Source of the DNA: Bacteroidota bacterium
GTDB lineage: Bacteria > Bacteroidota > Ignavibacteria > UBA10030 > UBA8401
Assembly (NCBI GenBank): GCA_030824295.1
Contig: JAVBYA010000150.1
Location: forward strand, 1-23,566
Length of the DNA: 23,566 nucleotides
Direction of reading: 5' to 3'
The translations under genes were made by a program, and so were the position numbers. A model generated the notes under the pieces. It was given only the letters and a program-made list of their open reading frames with translations. It was not told the DNA's origin and searched no databases. Shown piece by piece: positions 14,609 through 23,400 of this stretch; the first letter of the stretch is position 1; each line of letters begins with the position of its first letter.

Positions 14609-15064
14609 ATGTTCAAACAACACCCACATGCTGCTGCCGAGATCGCCGAACTGACCTTCCAGCTGCTGGCGGACTGCCAGGAGAAGGAAGAGCGGCTCGC
14701 CGCAACGCTAAAGATCCATGTTGCGGAGTTCCGCTGCATCCGTGCGTTCCGGGGGGACCGTTCGCTGCCGGTGAAGACACTGGTGGAGCGGACCACGCTC
14801 AGCGGAAGCCGTCTCACCCGCATCCTCTCCTCGCTGGAAAAACGGGGGTACCTACAGCGTGTCATCGATACTGCTGACCGCCGAAGCATCACCGTCCATC
14901 TTTCGAAAAAGGGGATCGACCTGGCGCAGCGTCTCGAGGAGCGGTACATCCAGATCCATCAGGAGATCCTGAACGGGATCCCGAAGGATGCACACGCAAC
15001 GCTGATCTCCGGTCTGCAGAACATGTTGAGCTCACTGCGAAAGTGGCTCAGCACGTCCCGCTGA
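14609..15064 (+). CDS. MarR family transcriptional regulator
   Basis: 151 residues, the usual size. The winged helix-turn-helix lies in the middle: LPVKTLVERTTLSGSRLTRI is the HTH with recognition helix, and the wing ADRRSITVHLSKKG follows, both typical of MarR. Such dimers usually repress nearby genes and release DNA on binding small phenolic or oxidised ligands. Two cysteines (near residues 23 and 37) could allow redox sensing, but this is speculation. The ATG at 14609 follows ACAGGAACAACC, a weak Shine-Dalgarno. The cytochrome gene begins 74 nt after the stop in the same direction, and the gap holds a 9-bp inverted repeat that may be its operator. Confidence 0.92.
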   Translation: MFKQHPHAAAEIAELTFQLLADCQEKEERLAATLKIHVAEFRCIRAFRGDRSLPVKTLVERTTLSGSRLTRILSSLEKRGYLQRVIDTADRRSITVHLSKKGIDLAQRLEERYIQIHQEILNGIPKDAHATLISGLQNMLSSLRKWLSTSR

Positions 15065-15069
15065 AACCG

Positions 15070-15133
15070 GCTCCGTGTGGTGATGGTGTTGTTCGTTGTA
15101 TCCTGATCATCGACCAACCATTGTACACGGAGC
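15070..15133. promoter_or_regulatory. Inverted repeat between marR and the cytochrome gene
   Basis: GCTCCGTGT (15070-15078) and ACACGGAGC (15125-15133) are perfect 9-bp inverted arms 46 nt apart, spanning the only space where a promoter of the cytochrome gene could lie. Possible two-site operator or a 5' hairpin; function not shown. Confidence 0.4.
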
Positions 15134-15137
15134 TGTC

Positions 15138-16502
15138 ATGCTGCCGAACCGCCATCCATCAATTCCCGCGCGCCTTCTGGCCGCATTCTTCATTCTCTTG
15201 ATCACCGCTGCCGGCTGTACCGATCAGCCCGGCACTCTGTCCAACAACGATTCACAGCATGCCGGTAGCACCGGCTGTGTTGCCTGCCACACGAACTATC
15301 CTCTGCTCAAACAGGTCTATTCGCCGGATACCGCGGCGGTGAGCGGCGGATGCAGCGGCGAAGCGCCGCACATCGAGCCGTACGACCGCGTCTATATGAC
15401 GCCGGATGGATACGCCGCTTTTGCCAAATCCACACACGGCGAGAAGGCGTGCACCTGGTGTCACGGCGGCAACGCGACCACCAACGACAAGAAGGAAGCG
15501 CACACCGGTGAGTTCATCCGGCATCCGTCGCAGTTCGCCGCAACGAAATGCGTCACCTGCCATCCCTCACAGTCCGTCACACCGAACAGTCTCCACGCGC
15601 AGGGATGGGGACAGAAATCGATGATGACCTCCCGTTACGGCGTGCAGACCTTTGATGAACTTCCTGCACATCTGAAGGAAGGATACGACCATAACTGTGC
15701 GAAATGCCACGGCACATGCGGCGACTGCCATGTGAACCGGCCATCTGCCGGCGGCGGCGGATTGCTGAAGGGCCATCAGTTCGTGAAGACGCCGGATATG
15801 ATCGACCAGTGTGTGGCATGCCATACGAGCCGCGGCGGCCACGCCTACCTCGGCATTGCATCCGGAACATTGCCGGATGTGCACAAAACGAAACTGAACG
15901 CGAACTGTCTGTATTGCCATTCCGGCGTGGAGATCCATGGGAATGGAATGGTGTACGACCAGCGGTACAAGACCCCGCAGCTGCCGAAGTGTGAGGACTG
16001 TCATACGAACATCAGCAAGAGCAACACGTACCACACGGCGCATGTGAACTCGTTCAACTGTCAGACCTGCCATTCACAGGACTACAACAACTGCGGCAGC
16101 TGCCATGTGGGGGGCGAAGGGGCCCGTATCCACGCGCATCAGAAATTCAAGATCGGCGTGAACCCGATCCCGGAGACCCGTTCGTACCGCCTGGCGACCG
16201 TCCGCCAATCCCTGATGGCACCGGACAGCTGGAAGGAATACGGCGTGCCGCTACTCGCCCAGTTCGATTCGAAGCCGACGTACAAATACACCACACCGCA
16301 TAACATCCTGCGCTGGACCACCCGCACAGAGGTGAGCGCCGGGAAGAGCTGTTACGACAATTGCCACATCATCAAAGAAGGTTCCACGTTCCGCAACAAG
16401 GAACTGTACCTGTTCAACTCCGACCTCGAAAGCTGGGAAGTCAACGCGACGAAGAATGTCGTGGTGGACGGAAAGCTGCCGGCGAGCTGGGGTGTCAATT
16501 AA
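15138..16502 (+). CDS. Multihaem c-type cytochrome lipoprotein (10 CXXCH plus 1 CX3CH)
   Basis: 454 residues from the ATG at 15138; an upstream TTG at 15096 is rejected because the ATG gives a compact lipoprotein signal: a hydrophobic stretch and lipobox ITAAGC with the lipidated Cys27. Ten CXXCH haem-attachment motifs follow (first at Cys47; CTWCH, CVTCH, CAKCH, CGDCH, CVACH, CLYCH, CEDCH, CQTCH, CGSCH), then a CX3CH (CYDNCH, Cys405-His410) that may bind an eleventh haem or none. Two motifs are separated by only three residues (CAKCHGTCGDCH), implying closely stacked haems. It should be exported and matured in the periplasm, then anchored by lipid; surface exposure is possible. The last 45 residues lack haem motifs. 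It is followed after 63 nt by the tandem rhodanese lipoprotein. It could be an electron carrier or a reductase; I do not recognise a named family. Confidence 0.92.
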   Translation: MLPNRHPSIPARLLAAFFILLITAAGCTDQPGTLSNNDSQHAGSTGCVACHTNYPLLKQVYSPDTAAVSGGCSGEAPHIEPYDRVYMTPDGYAAFAKSTHGEKACTWCHGGNATTNDKKEAHTGEFIRHPSQFAATKCVTCHPSQSVTPNSLHAQGWGQKSMMTSRYGVQTFDELPAHLKEGYDHNCAKCHGTCGDCHVNRPSAGGGGLLKGHQFVKTPDMIDQCVACHTSRGGHAYLGIASGTLPDVHKTKLNANCLYCHSGVEIHGNGMVYDQRYKTPQLPKCEDCHTNISKSNTYHTAHVNSFNCQTCHSQDYNNCGSCHVGGEGARIHAHQKFKIGVNPIPETRSYRLATVRQSLMAPDSWKEYGVPLLAQFDSKPTYKYTTPHNILRWTTRTEVSAGKSCYDNCHIIKEGSTFRNKELYLFNSDLESWEVNATKNVVVDGKLPASWGVN

Positions 16503-16508
16503 CTCTAC

Positions 16509-16532
16509 GGCCGGCGGACCAACCTGCCGGCC
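16509..16532 (+). promoter_or_regulatory. GC-rich intercistronic hairpin
   Basis: GGCCGGC and GCCGGCC (plus a G-T pair) enclose an 8-nt loop between the cytochrome and rhodanese genes. There is no T-run after it. Such hairpins often protect the upstream mRNA or set the ratio of two products; here that would favour the cytochrome. Confidence 0.55.
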
Positions 16533-16565
16533 TTCCTACAACTACAACGAAAAAAGGGGTAACCC

Positions 16566-17594
16566 ATGAAAAAGCTCCAGCTGTTCTCCGTAGCACTGAT
16601 GATCGCCCTTCTTGCCATTGGCTGCAAAGAGGAGGAAACGACCGTCACACCGACGCCGACCGCGATCCATGAAGCGACCGAGCTCGTGAAATATGTCGAG
16701 TCCAACAACGATTATATCTATGCCGCTTCGTCCTTCGTCATCTCCGCGTCATCGTACCGCACAGAGGTCGTTGCTGATCCGACCAAAGTCTACACCATCG
16801 ATATCCGCAGTTCCACCGATTACACCGCAAAGCATTTGAAGGGTGCCGCGAATGTGACCCTGGCGAATCTCTACACGCACATCAAAGGGCTGACCTTGGC
16901 CAACTATAAGTATGTGGTCGTCACCTGCTACTCCGGTCAGACCGCCGCGTTCGGCGTATCGATCGTCCGTTCACTGCTGCCGCTGGCCGAAGCGAACAAG
17001 GTCGTCTCGCTGAAGTGGGGAATGAGCTCCATCGACTCCTCGTTCGCCACGTCGTTCTGGCTGGCCAAGACGAGCAACGCCCGTGCAAGCCAGTTCGTCA
17101 CGACGGAAGCACCGGCAAAACCGGCCAAGACGAACCTTCCGACATTGACCACCGGCAAAACGACCGGCAAAGAGATCCTGGAAGCACGCGCCGCAAAACT
17201 TCTGACGGACGGATTCAACATCACCATCACGGAAGCATCGCTCTATACCAATCTGAGCAACTACTTTGTTGCCAACTACTGGCCGAATGCTGCATACAAA
17301 GCTCCCGGTCATATCGATGGCGCATACAACTACGATCCGACAACAAAGCCGTTCAAACTGGACAGCGCGATGAAGACCCTTCCCACCGACAAGACGATCG
17401 TACTGTATTGCTACACCGGACAGACCAGCGCATATGTCGGCGCGTACCTGAAAATGGTCGGCTACGATGTGAAATCCCTCTCGTACGGTGCCAACAGCAT
17501 GATCTTCGATGCGATGAAAGCGAGCAGCAACACCTCTGCGAACGCCTTCGTCCCGGCGAACGAGATCAAAGGTTACAAGGACTTGCTGGAATAA
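16566..17594 (+). CDS. Tandem rhodanese-domain lipoprotein
   Basis: 342 residues. The N terminus is a lipoprotein signal (MKKLQLFSV then LLAIGC, lipidated Cys20). Two rhodanese-like domains follow: the first ends its active-site strand with VVVTCYSGQTAAF (Cys121), the second with IVLYCYTGQTSAYV (Cys282). Both keep the persulfide-forming cysteine, whereas in many two-domain rhodaneses the first domain has lost it. The loops have Thr where classic rhodaneses often have Arg (CxxGxR), so the sulfur donor may differ. The DIRSSTDYTAKHLKGAANV segment is the usual rhodanese N-terminal motif. A charged Ala/Pro/Lys/Thr linker (around residues 180-200) joins the domains. AAGGGG lies 6 nt before the ATG. 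It is in the same transcription unit as the multihaem cytochrome and ends at a terminator (17623). Substrate unknown. Confidence 0.9.
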   Translation: MKKLQLFSVALMIALLAIGCKEEETTVTPTPTAIHEATELVKYVESNNDYIYAASSFVISASSYRTEVVADPTKVYTIDIRSSTDYTAKHLKGAANVTLANLYTHIKGLTLANYKYVVVTCYSGQTAAFGVSIVRSLLPLAEANKVVSLKWGMSSIDSSFATSFWLAKTSNARASQFVTTEAPAKPAKTNLPTLTTGKTTGKEILEARAAKLLTDGFNITITEASLYTNLSNYFVANYWPNAAYKAPGHIDGAYNYDPTTKPFKLDSAMKTLPTDKTIVLYCYTGQTSAYVGAYLKMVGYDVKSLSYGANSMIFDAMKASSNTSANAFVPANEIKGYKDLLE

Positions 17595-17622
17595 GCGAAT
17601 TCCCGCATGAATGAAGACATGG

Positions 17623-17652
17623 ACGCCTGAAGCAATTCAGGCGTTCGTGTTT
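17623..17652 (+). terminator. Intrinsic terminator after the rhodanese gene
   Basis: ACGCCTGAA, a GCAA tetraloop, TTCAGGCGT and then TCGTGTTT: a perfect 9-bp stem with a GNRA loop and a moderate T-rich tail, 28 nt after the stop. Confidence 0.8.
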
Positions 17653-17719
17653 CTGCTCCTGTCTTTTCCGCCAATTTTTCGTACCTTATCGCATTCATAC
17701 ATAAGCAAAGGTCACGACC

Positions 17720-17971
17720 ATGTCCACCATCGCACCTCCATCAGTTCGTCCCTCCGATCCCGCTTCGCTGGAAGCGATCGCCTATGCCAGCGTGAAGGAT
17801 GTCCCGACAAAAGAGCCGAACGACCAGTACCGCCTGGGATACCATATCTGGAACTATCTGAAGGAACGGAAAGGTACTCTCCTTGATGCGGTCCGTCAAT
17901 CCGGCGCACGCATCCTCGTTCCGGAGAAGGAAGCCGCCGCCATCATCGAACGGGCGCTGCAGGGAAAGTGA
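17720..17971 (+). CDS. Small protein of unknown function
   Basis: 83 residues, not recognised. It has no signal peptide or membrane segment. The N-terminal 20 residues are rich in Ser, Pro and Ala; the middle has YRLGYHIWNYLKERKGT, which looks like an amphipathic helix; the C terminus is charged. AAAGG lies 10 nt before the ATG at 17720, and a promoter-like TACCTTAT occurs at 17682-17689, two mismatches from TAnnTTTG. It is followed 28 nt later by marC and then glsA, so it may be the first gene of that unit. The start, the length of open frame and codon use agree with a real gene, but I cannot give it a role. Confidence 0.65.
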   Translation: MSTIAPPSVRPSDPASLEAIAYASVKDVPTKEPNDQYRLGYHIWNYLKERKGTLLDAVRQSGARILVPEKEAAAIIERALQGK

Positions 17972-17999
17972 TCCGGCCGGCACTGCCGCCGGGTCTCCG

Positions 18000-18596
18000 A
18001 TGAAAGAAGTCCTGAACATATTGAACGACCTCATCATGGCGTTCATCCCGCTCTTCGTGGCGATCGATGTGCCGGGTCTGGTGCCGATCTTCCTCTCGCT
18101 GACGCAGGGGATGACGCTCAAGGCGCGGCGCAAGCTGATCATCGAAGCGACCATGACCTCGGCCGCGGTGGCACTCGTGTTCCTGGTGCTCGGCAAAGTG
18201 ATCTTCCGTTTCCTCGGCATCACGGAGAACGACTTCCGCATCGGCGGAGGGATCGTGCTGCTGGTGCTCGGTGTAACGGACCTGCTCTTCTCCAGCGATG
18301 AACGGAAGGAGACCAGTTCCTCCGTCGGCGTCGTGCCGATCGGCATCCCGCTGGTGATGGGTCCGGGCGCACTCACCGCCATCATCATCATTGTGGATGC
18401 GTACGGGTACTGGATCTCCATGGCGTCGCTGCTGCTGAACCTGATCATCGTTTGGCTGATGTTCCGTCATTCGGACATCGTCATCCGCGTGATGGGCGAA
18501 GGAGGAACGAAAGCGTTCGCCAAGGTCGCGGCGCTCTTCCTGGTGGCCATTGCCGTGATGATGATCCGCGTCGGTGTGCAGAACATCGTGAAATGA
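18000..18596 (+). CDS. MarC family integral membrane protein
   Basis: 198 residues with about six hydrophobic segments. MarC motifs include VDVPGLVPIFLSLT near residues 22-35, FRIGGGIVLLVLGV, and PIGIPLVMGPGAL. The family lies in the inner membrane. Its function is unsettled: it was once linked to multiple antibiotic resistance and that link has been withdrawn. The ATG at 18000 is chosen because the family starts a few residues before its first membrane helix; the open frame extends 39 codons upstream, overlapping the 83-residue gene, with unhydrophobic filler. No strong Shine-Dalgarno. Spaced 28 nt from the small gene before and 32 nt from glsA after, consistent with one transcript. Confidence 0.93.
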   Translation: MKEVLNILNDLIMAFIPLFVAIDVPGLVPIFLSLTQGMTLKARRKLIIEATMTSAAVALVFLVLGKVIFRFLGITENDFRIGGGIVLLVLGVTDLLFSSDERKETSSSVGVVPIGIPLVMGPGALTAIIIIVDAYGYWISMASLLLNLIIVWLMFRHSDIVIRVMGEGGTKAFAKVAALFLVAIAVMMIRVGVQNIVK

Positions 18597-18628
18597 TCCC
18601 CGTTGCTCCACCTGAAAGCATCCACACC

Positions 18629-19549
18629 ATGTCCCAGCATTATCAATCCATCCTTGAGTCCATCCGCACCGACGTCCTTCCGCTGAAGAACGACGGCGCG
18701 GTGGCGAACTACATCCCCGAACTGATGACGGTGCCGCCGGACAAGTTCGGTATGCATCTGCGCACCATCGACGGTCACGATTTTTCCGTGGGAGAGAGCG
18801 ATGAGAACTTCTCCATCCAAAGCATCTCCAAAGTGTTCGCGCTGGCGATGGTCGTGTCGCTTGTGGGGGAGAAGATCTTCAAACGGGTCGGCGTCGAACC
18901 GTCCGGCAGTTCGTTCAACTCCCTGGTGCAGCTGGAATATGAACGGGGCATCCCGCGCAATCCGCTGATCAACGCCGGTGCGATGGTCGTCTGCGATGTG
19001 CTCATCGGACAACTGAAGCGCCCGAAGCAGGAACTGCTTGCATTCGTCCGGCAGCTGGCGCAGAACAAACGGATCGGGTTCAACGAACGGGTGGCGGCAT
19101 CGGAGAAGGACTTCGGTTTCCGCAACATCGCGCTGGCGAACTTCCTGAAATCGTTCGGGAACATCCAGCACGATGTGGACGAGGTGCTGGATCTGTACTT
19201 CCACATCTGTTCCATCGAGATGTCGTGCCGGGACCTGGCGACCGCGTTCCTGCTTTTCGCCAACCACGGTTCGCGTCCGGGCAGCAGCGAGGCGCTGCTC
19301 ACCAAGAGCCAAGCGAAACGCCTGAATGCCGTGATGCAGACCTGCGGCTTCTATGATGAGGCGGGAGAATTCTCCTTCACCGTAGGATTGCCGGGGAAGA
19401 GCGGTGTAGGGGGCGGGATCGTGGCGCTGCATCCGCACCGGTATGCGGTCGCCACCTGGAGTCCGCGGCTGAACACAAAGGGGAACTCCGTCATGGGAAT
19501 GAAGGCGCTGGAACTGCTCACCACGCGGCTGGGATCATCCATCTTCTGA
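18629..19549 (+). CDS. glsA: Glutaminase A (serine-dependent beta-lactamase fold)
   Basis: 306 residues, full length. It hydrolyses glutamine to glutamate and ammonia in the cytoplasm. The catalytic S-x-x-K is Ser65-Lys68 in FSIQSISKVF; NPLINAGAMVV and GLPGKSGVGGGI, which hold further active-site residues, are in the expected order. No C-terminal STAS or ankyrin domain is present. The ATG at 18629 has no obvious Shine-Dalgarno. It is the last gene of the run beginning at 17720. It acts on the same metabolites as gltB at the left edge, but the two genes are 17 kb apart and no direct link is visible. The nested inverted repeat just downstream may end its transcript. Confidence 0.96.
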   Translation: MSQHYQSILESIRTDVLPLKNDGAVANYIPELMTVPPDKFGMHLRTIDGHDFSVGESDENFSIQSISKVFALAMVVSLVGEKIFKRVGVEPSGSSFNSLVQLEYERGIPRNPLINAGAMVVCDVLIGQLKRPKQELLAFVRQLAQNKRIGFNERVAASEKDFGFRNIALANFLKSFGNIQHDVDEVLDLYFHICSIEMSCRDLATAFLLFANHGSRPGSSEALLTKSQAKRLNAVMQTCGFYDEAGEFSFTVGLPGKSGVGGGIVALHPHRYAVATWSPRLNTKGNSVMGMKALELLTTRLGSSIF

Positions 19550-19553
19550 CCGG

Positions 19554-19649
19554 CCGCGGCCTCTTCGGCTGCCGCAGAGTAACCGCATCCTTTATGGATG
19601 CGGGGAAAGAATGCGGGTTCCACAGACAATAGAGCCGAAGAGGCCGCGG
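19554..19649. repeat. Nested inverted repeat of 96 bp downstream of glsA
   Basis: CCGCGGCCTCTTCGGCT (19554-19570) is perfectly matched by its reverse complement at 19633-19649, giving 17-bp arms. Inside, CCGCATCC and GGATGCGG (19583-19603) form a further 8-bp hairpin with a TTTAT loop. The element begins 4 nt after the glsA stop. It could be a terminator, a structured RNA or a small mobile repeat. No T-run follows either arm. Confidence 0.85.
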
Positions 19650-19720
19650 AGAAACACCGGGAACCATCCAATAACCGGCCGGGATGAATGCTGCTTACCG
19701 ACCAACACTGTGGAAATGCA

Positions 19721-20329
19721 ATGCTCACATCTATCAAACACCTGCCGGCGCACCCCCGCGAAACACGAACGACCCTCATCATGCTGCATGGCCGGGGAGC
19801 GGATGAACACGACCTGTTCGGACTGAAGGACCATCTCGATCCGCAGCTGGAGATCCATTCACTCCGGGCGCCGTTCGAATATGAATGGGGCGGATATGCA
19901 TGGTTCGATCTGTTCGAGGACGGCACGGTCGATATGGACGGGTTCCGGCAGAGCCAGGAGGAGATCCTGTCCTACATCCGCAGCATTGAGACGGACCGGC
20001 TCTTCCTGCTCGGCTTCAGTATGGGGGCCATCATGAGCTATGCGGTCGCGCTGACGCAGCCGGGCATCTGCCGCGGCATCCTTGCGCTGAGCGGTTTTGC
20101 GCCGAAACAACTGGAGCCGGATTACCGGCTGCAGGAACTCCACGATCTGCAGATCTTCATCTCTCACGGCATCCACGACCCGGTGATTCCCGTCGCGGAA
20201 GCACGCCGCACCCGATCCCTGTTCGATGCATCGAATGCGCAGGTGACCTACACGGAATATCCCATGGCGCATCAGATCGACCAGCAGTGTCTCGCCGATC
20301 TTTCCCGGTGGCTGCAGCAGCGTTTGTAG
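19721..20329 (+). CDS. Phospholipase/carboxylesterase family hydrolase (Abhydrolase_2)
   Basis: 202 residues, normal for this alpha/beta-hydrolase family. HGRGADEHDL is the oxyanion-hole motif near residue 22, the nucleophile Ser100 sits in GFSMGA, and Asp153 in GIHDPVIP with His184 in MAHQI complete the triad. There is no signal peptide, so it is cytoplasmic. Family members hydrolyse short acyl esters or lysophospholipids; substrate not predictable. The start may be 19721 or 19688 (11 residues more). 19721 is preferred because homologues begin close to this point, but neither has a clear Shine-Dalgarno. Separated by 171 bp and the nested repeat from glsA, so it probably has its own promoter. 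Confidence 0.88.
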   Translation: MLTSIKHLPAHPRETRTTLIMLHGRGADEHDLFGLKDHLDPQLEIHSLRAPFEYEWGGYAWFDLFEDGTVDMDGFRQSQEEILSYIRSIETDRLFLLGFSMGAIMSYAVALTQPGICRGILALSGFAPKQLEPDYRLQELHDLQIFISHGIHDPVIPVAEARRTRSLFDASNAQVTYTEYPMAHQIDQQCLADLSRWLQQRL

Positions 20330-20377
20330 TACGATCAACGCAACCCCGCACTTCTGCCCGGAATGTATCCGCGCGCA

Positions 20378-20408
20378 TTGTTTCTGAAAGAGGAATTCTC
20401 TATACTTG
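20378..20408 (+). promoter_or_regulatory. Promoter of the sensor histidine kinase gene
   Basis: TTG (20378-20380), 20 nt, TATACTTG (20401-20408), one mismatch from TAnnTTTG. The same bases also read as sigma-70-like TTGTTT-N17-TATACT. The start point would be near 20414, giving a leader of about 25 nt. Confidence 0.65.
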
Positions 20409-20438
20409 CCCCAATTATCGCATTCAAGGGGGAATCGC

Positions 20439-23400
20439 GTGTACGTTCTTTTTGTGGCATTGATCCTGGTCAGCGGCATCGCGGGGGCGCAGCAGCCGTT
20501 GGGCCTTTCCACCGCAAAACGCATCACACAGTACCGGCTGGACACGTGGCAGGAAGTGCAGGGATTGAAGCACAATTCCATCATTGCACTCGCTCAGTCC
20601 GCAGACGGATATCTGTGGCTTGCCACGTATGCCGAACTCTACCGGTTCGACGGCGTCACCTTCCGCAATTATGAATCTGTCCTGGGCAGCGCCCAGCCGC
20701 GCAGCCTCTTTCAGGATTCCCAGGGCCGGATGTGGATCGGCACGACCGATGGATTGTACTCGTATGCCGGCGGTGTCTTTTCCAAAGTACCGCTCGATGC
20801 AGGTCTTCCGCGGCGGACCATCAGCGCTGTCACCGAGCTGCGGGACGGCACACTCCTCTTCGGAACGCAGTCCGGTATCTTCTCCTACAACGGCGCACTC
20901 TTCCAGAACCGCTCCATCGAATTCGACGTGGTGAACACCACCGTCTGGTGCATCACCGAAACGGAGGACGGGGAGATCTGGATCGGCACGGAGAAAGGGG
21001 CGCGCCGGAAGACCGCATCGTTCGTGGAACAGATCGATACCACCTCGGGATTCCTGCAGCATAATGTGGTCCGCTCCATCATCGAGGACCGGTTCGGCAA
21101 TATCTGGATCGGCACCGGCGGCGGCGGTATCACACGCTACCGCAACGGCGTCTTTTCCACCTTCTCCACGAAGGACGGATTGCCGAGCAATGTGATCCGC
21201 ATCCTCTACGAGGACAGGAACGGCAGCGTGTGGATCGGCAGCAGCGGCGGCGGATTGTCGCGGTATTTGAACGGACGGTTCGAAACACTCACGAGTGTGG
21301 ACGGTCTCACCACCGATGTCATCTGGGCGCTCTGCCAGGACCGCGAAGGTTCGCTGTGGATCGGTACCGGCGGCGGCGGATTGAACAGACTCCGTGACTC
21401 GCGCTTCACGGCGCTCACCAAGAAAGAGGGGATCGGGAACAACTTCCTCTGGACGGTGTACGAGGATGGACGCGGCGTGCAGTGGGTCGGTACGAACGGC
21501 GGCGGGATCACCTCCTGGGACAATGGAACCGCTAAGACCTACACGGTCGGCACAACCCCGCTCAGCAACATCGTCCGAACGGTCGTGGATGACGGCAAAG
21601 GTTCACTCTGGGTCGGCACGTCGGACGGCGTCTTCCGCTCCCCGTCGCGTCCGCCGCACTCCTTCCAGCGATTCACACCCATCTCGTCCAAGCTCATCTA
21701 TACTGTCACCCGGACGAAGAACAACACTCTCTGGTTCGGCACACAGAACAACGGCGCGTACGTCGTCACCAACGACCGCGTCACGCACATCACGACGGAG
21801 GACGGGCTTCCGCATAATTCCGTCCGAACCATCACCGAACATCCGGACGGTTCGCTGTGGTTCGGGACCGACAGCGGCATCGTGATCATGACCAAGACGC
21901 AGGCGGGGGATGATTGGGCGATGTTCCCGCACAATGCGATCTTTGCGAACGAAGAACTGCGCGAGATCTACATCGACGCGGACAGCGTGGTGTGGATCGG
22001 CACGGACAAGGGAAGTCTCCGGCGCATCCAGGGGGACAAGGTGACGCAGTTCGGACCGAAAGAGGGATATGATGCCATTGCAGTGCATGAGATCCAGGAG
22101 GACGATCTGGGATATCTCTGGCTGACCTGCAACAAGGGGATCTTCCGTGTGAGCAAATCCGAACTGGCCGGCATCGCCAGCGGTGTCATTACGAACACGG
22201 ATTTCACACTGTACGGTATCGTGGACGGCATGGGAAGCAGCGAGTGCAACGGCGGCGGTCAGCCCGCCGGATGGAAGATGCGCAACGGCACCATCTGGTT
22301 CCCGACCATGAAAGGGGTGACCATCGTATCACCGCAGAAACTCCCCACCAACACCATCGTTCCTCCGGTCTTCATCGAACAGGTCACCGCGGACGGTTCA
22401 CCGGTGGACATCGTCCAGTCCGTTGTTGAGCTCGCCGCAGGGTCGAACCGCGTGACCATCGGGTTCAGCGCGCTGAGTCTTCTCGCACCGGAACTGGTGC
22501 AGTTCAAGTATATGATGGAAGGGTACGATCAGGGCTGGATCGACGGCGGGAACAGCCGCTCCGTTTCCTATACGAATATCGCTCCGGGCACGTACACCTT
22601 CCGCGTCATCGCTTCCAACAACGACGGCGTCTGGAACTATGACGGCGCCTCCATCACCGTCACCCAGCAGCCGCATTTCTATCAGACCTCCTGGTTCGGC
22701 ATCTCCATCCTGTTGCTCATCACCGGCGGGGCGTTCTCTGTCTACAAATACCGCATCAGCAGTCTGCAGCAGCGCGAACAGGAGTTGACGCAACTGGTGG
22801 ACGAGCGGACGCGCAATCTGCAGATCGAAAAGGAACGGGCAGAACAGGCGAACCGCTTCAAGAGCGACCTGGTGAACATCGTGGCGCACGACCTGAAGAA
22901 TCCCCTCACGACCATCGTCGGCATGTCGCACCTGCTGCGCGAAGAGGATTTCTCACCGGAGACCGTGAAGGAATCGGCCGTAGCGATCTCCGGCTCCGCC
23001 GAGCAGATGGTCCGGCTCATCACCGACTTCCTCAGCGTGGAGGCGATGGAGCAGGGGAAGATCACGCTCAACAAAGCGCCGCTCAATCTCTCCGACCTTA
23101 CCGGATATGTGATCGGCACCAACCGCTATCTTGCTGAACGGAAACAGCAGTCCATCACGACCGCGTTCTGTGCGGAGAATGAATGCATGGTCACCGGGGA
23201 CCACGACCGCTTGTACCAATCGATCGAGAATGTGCTGAGCAACGCCATCAAATATTCCCCGGTCGGTTCGCCGATCAGCGTAACGGTGGAGCGCGCGGGC
23301 GCCGCCGTGCGTGTATCGGTGAAGGACCAGGGAGCAGGTTTGAGCGACGAGGACCAGAAGAAGCTCTTCGGGAAATTCCAGAAACTCTCGCCGCGTCCCA

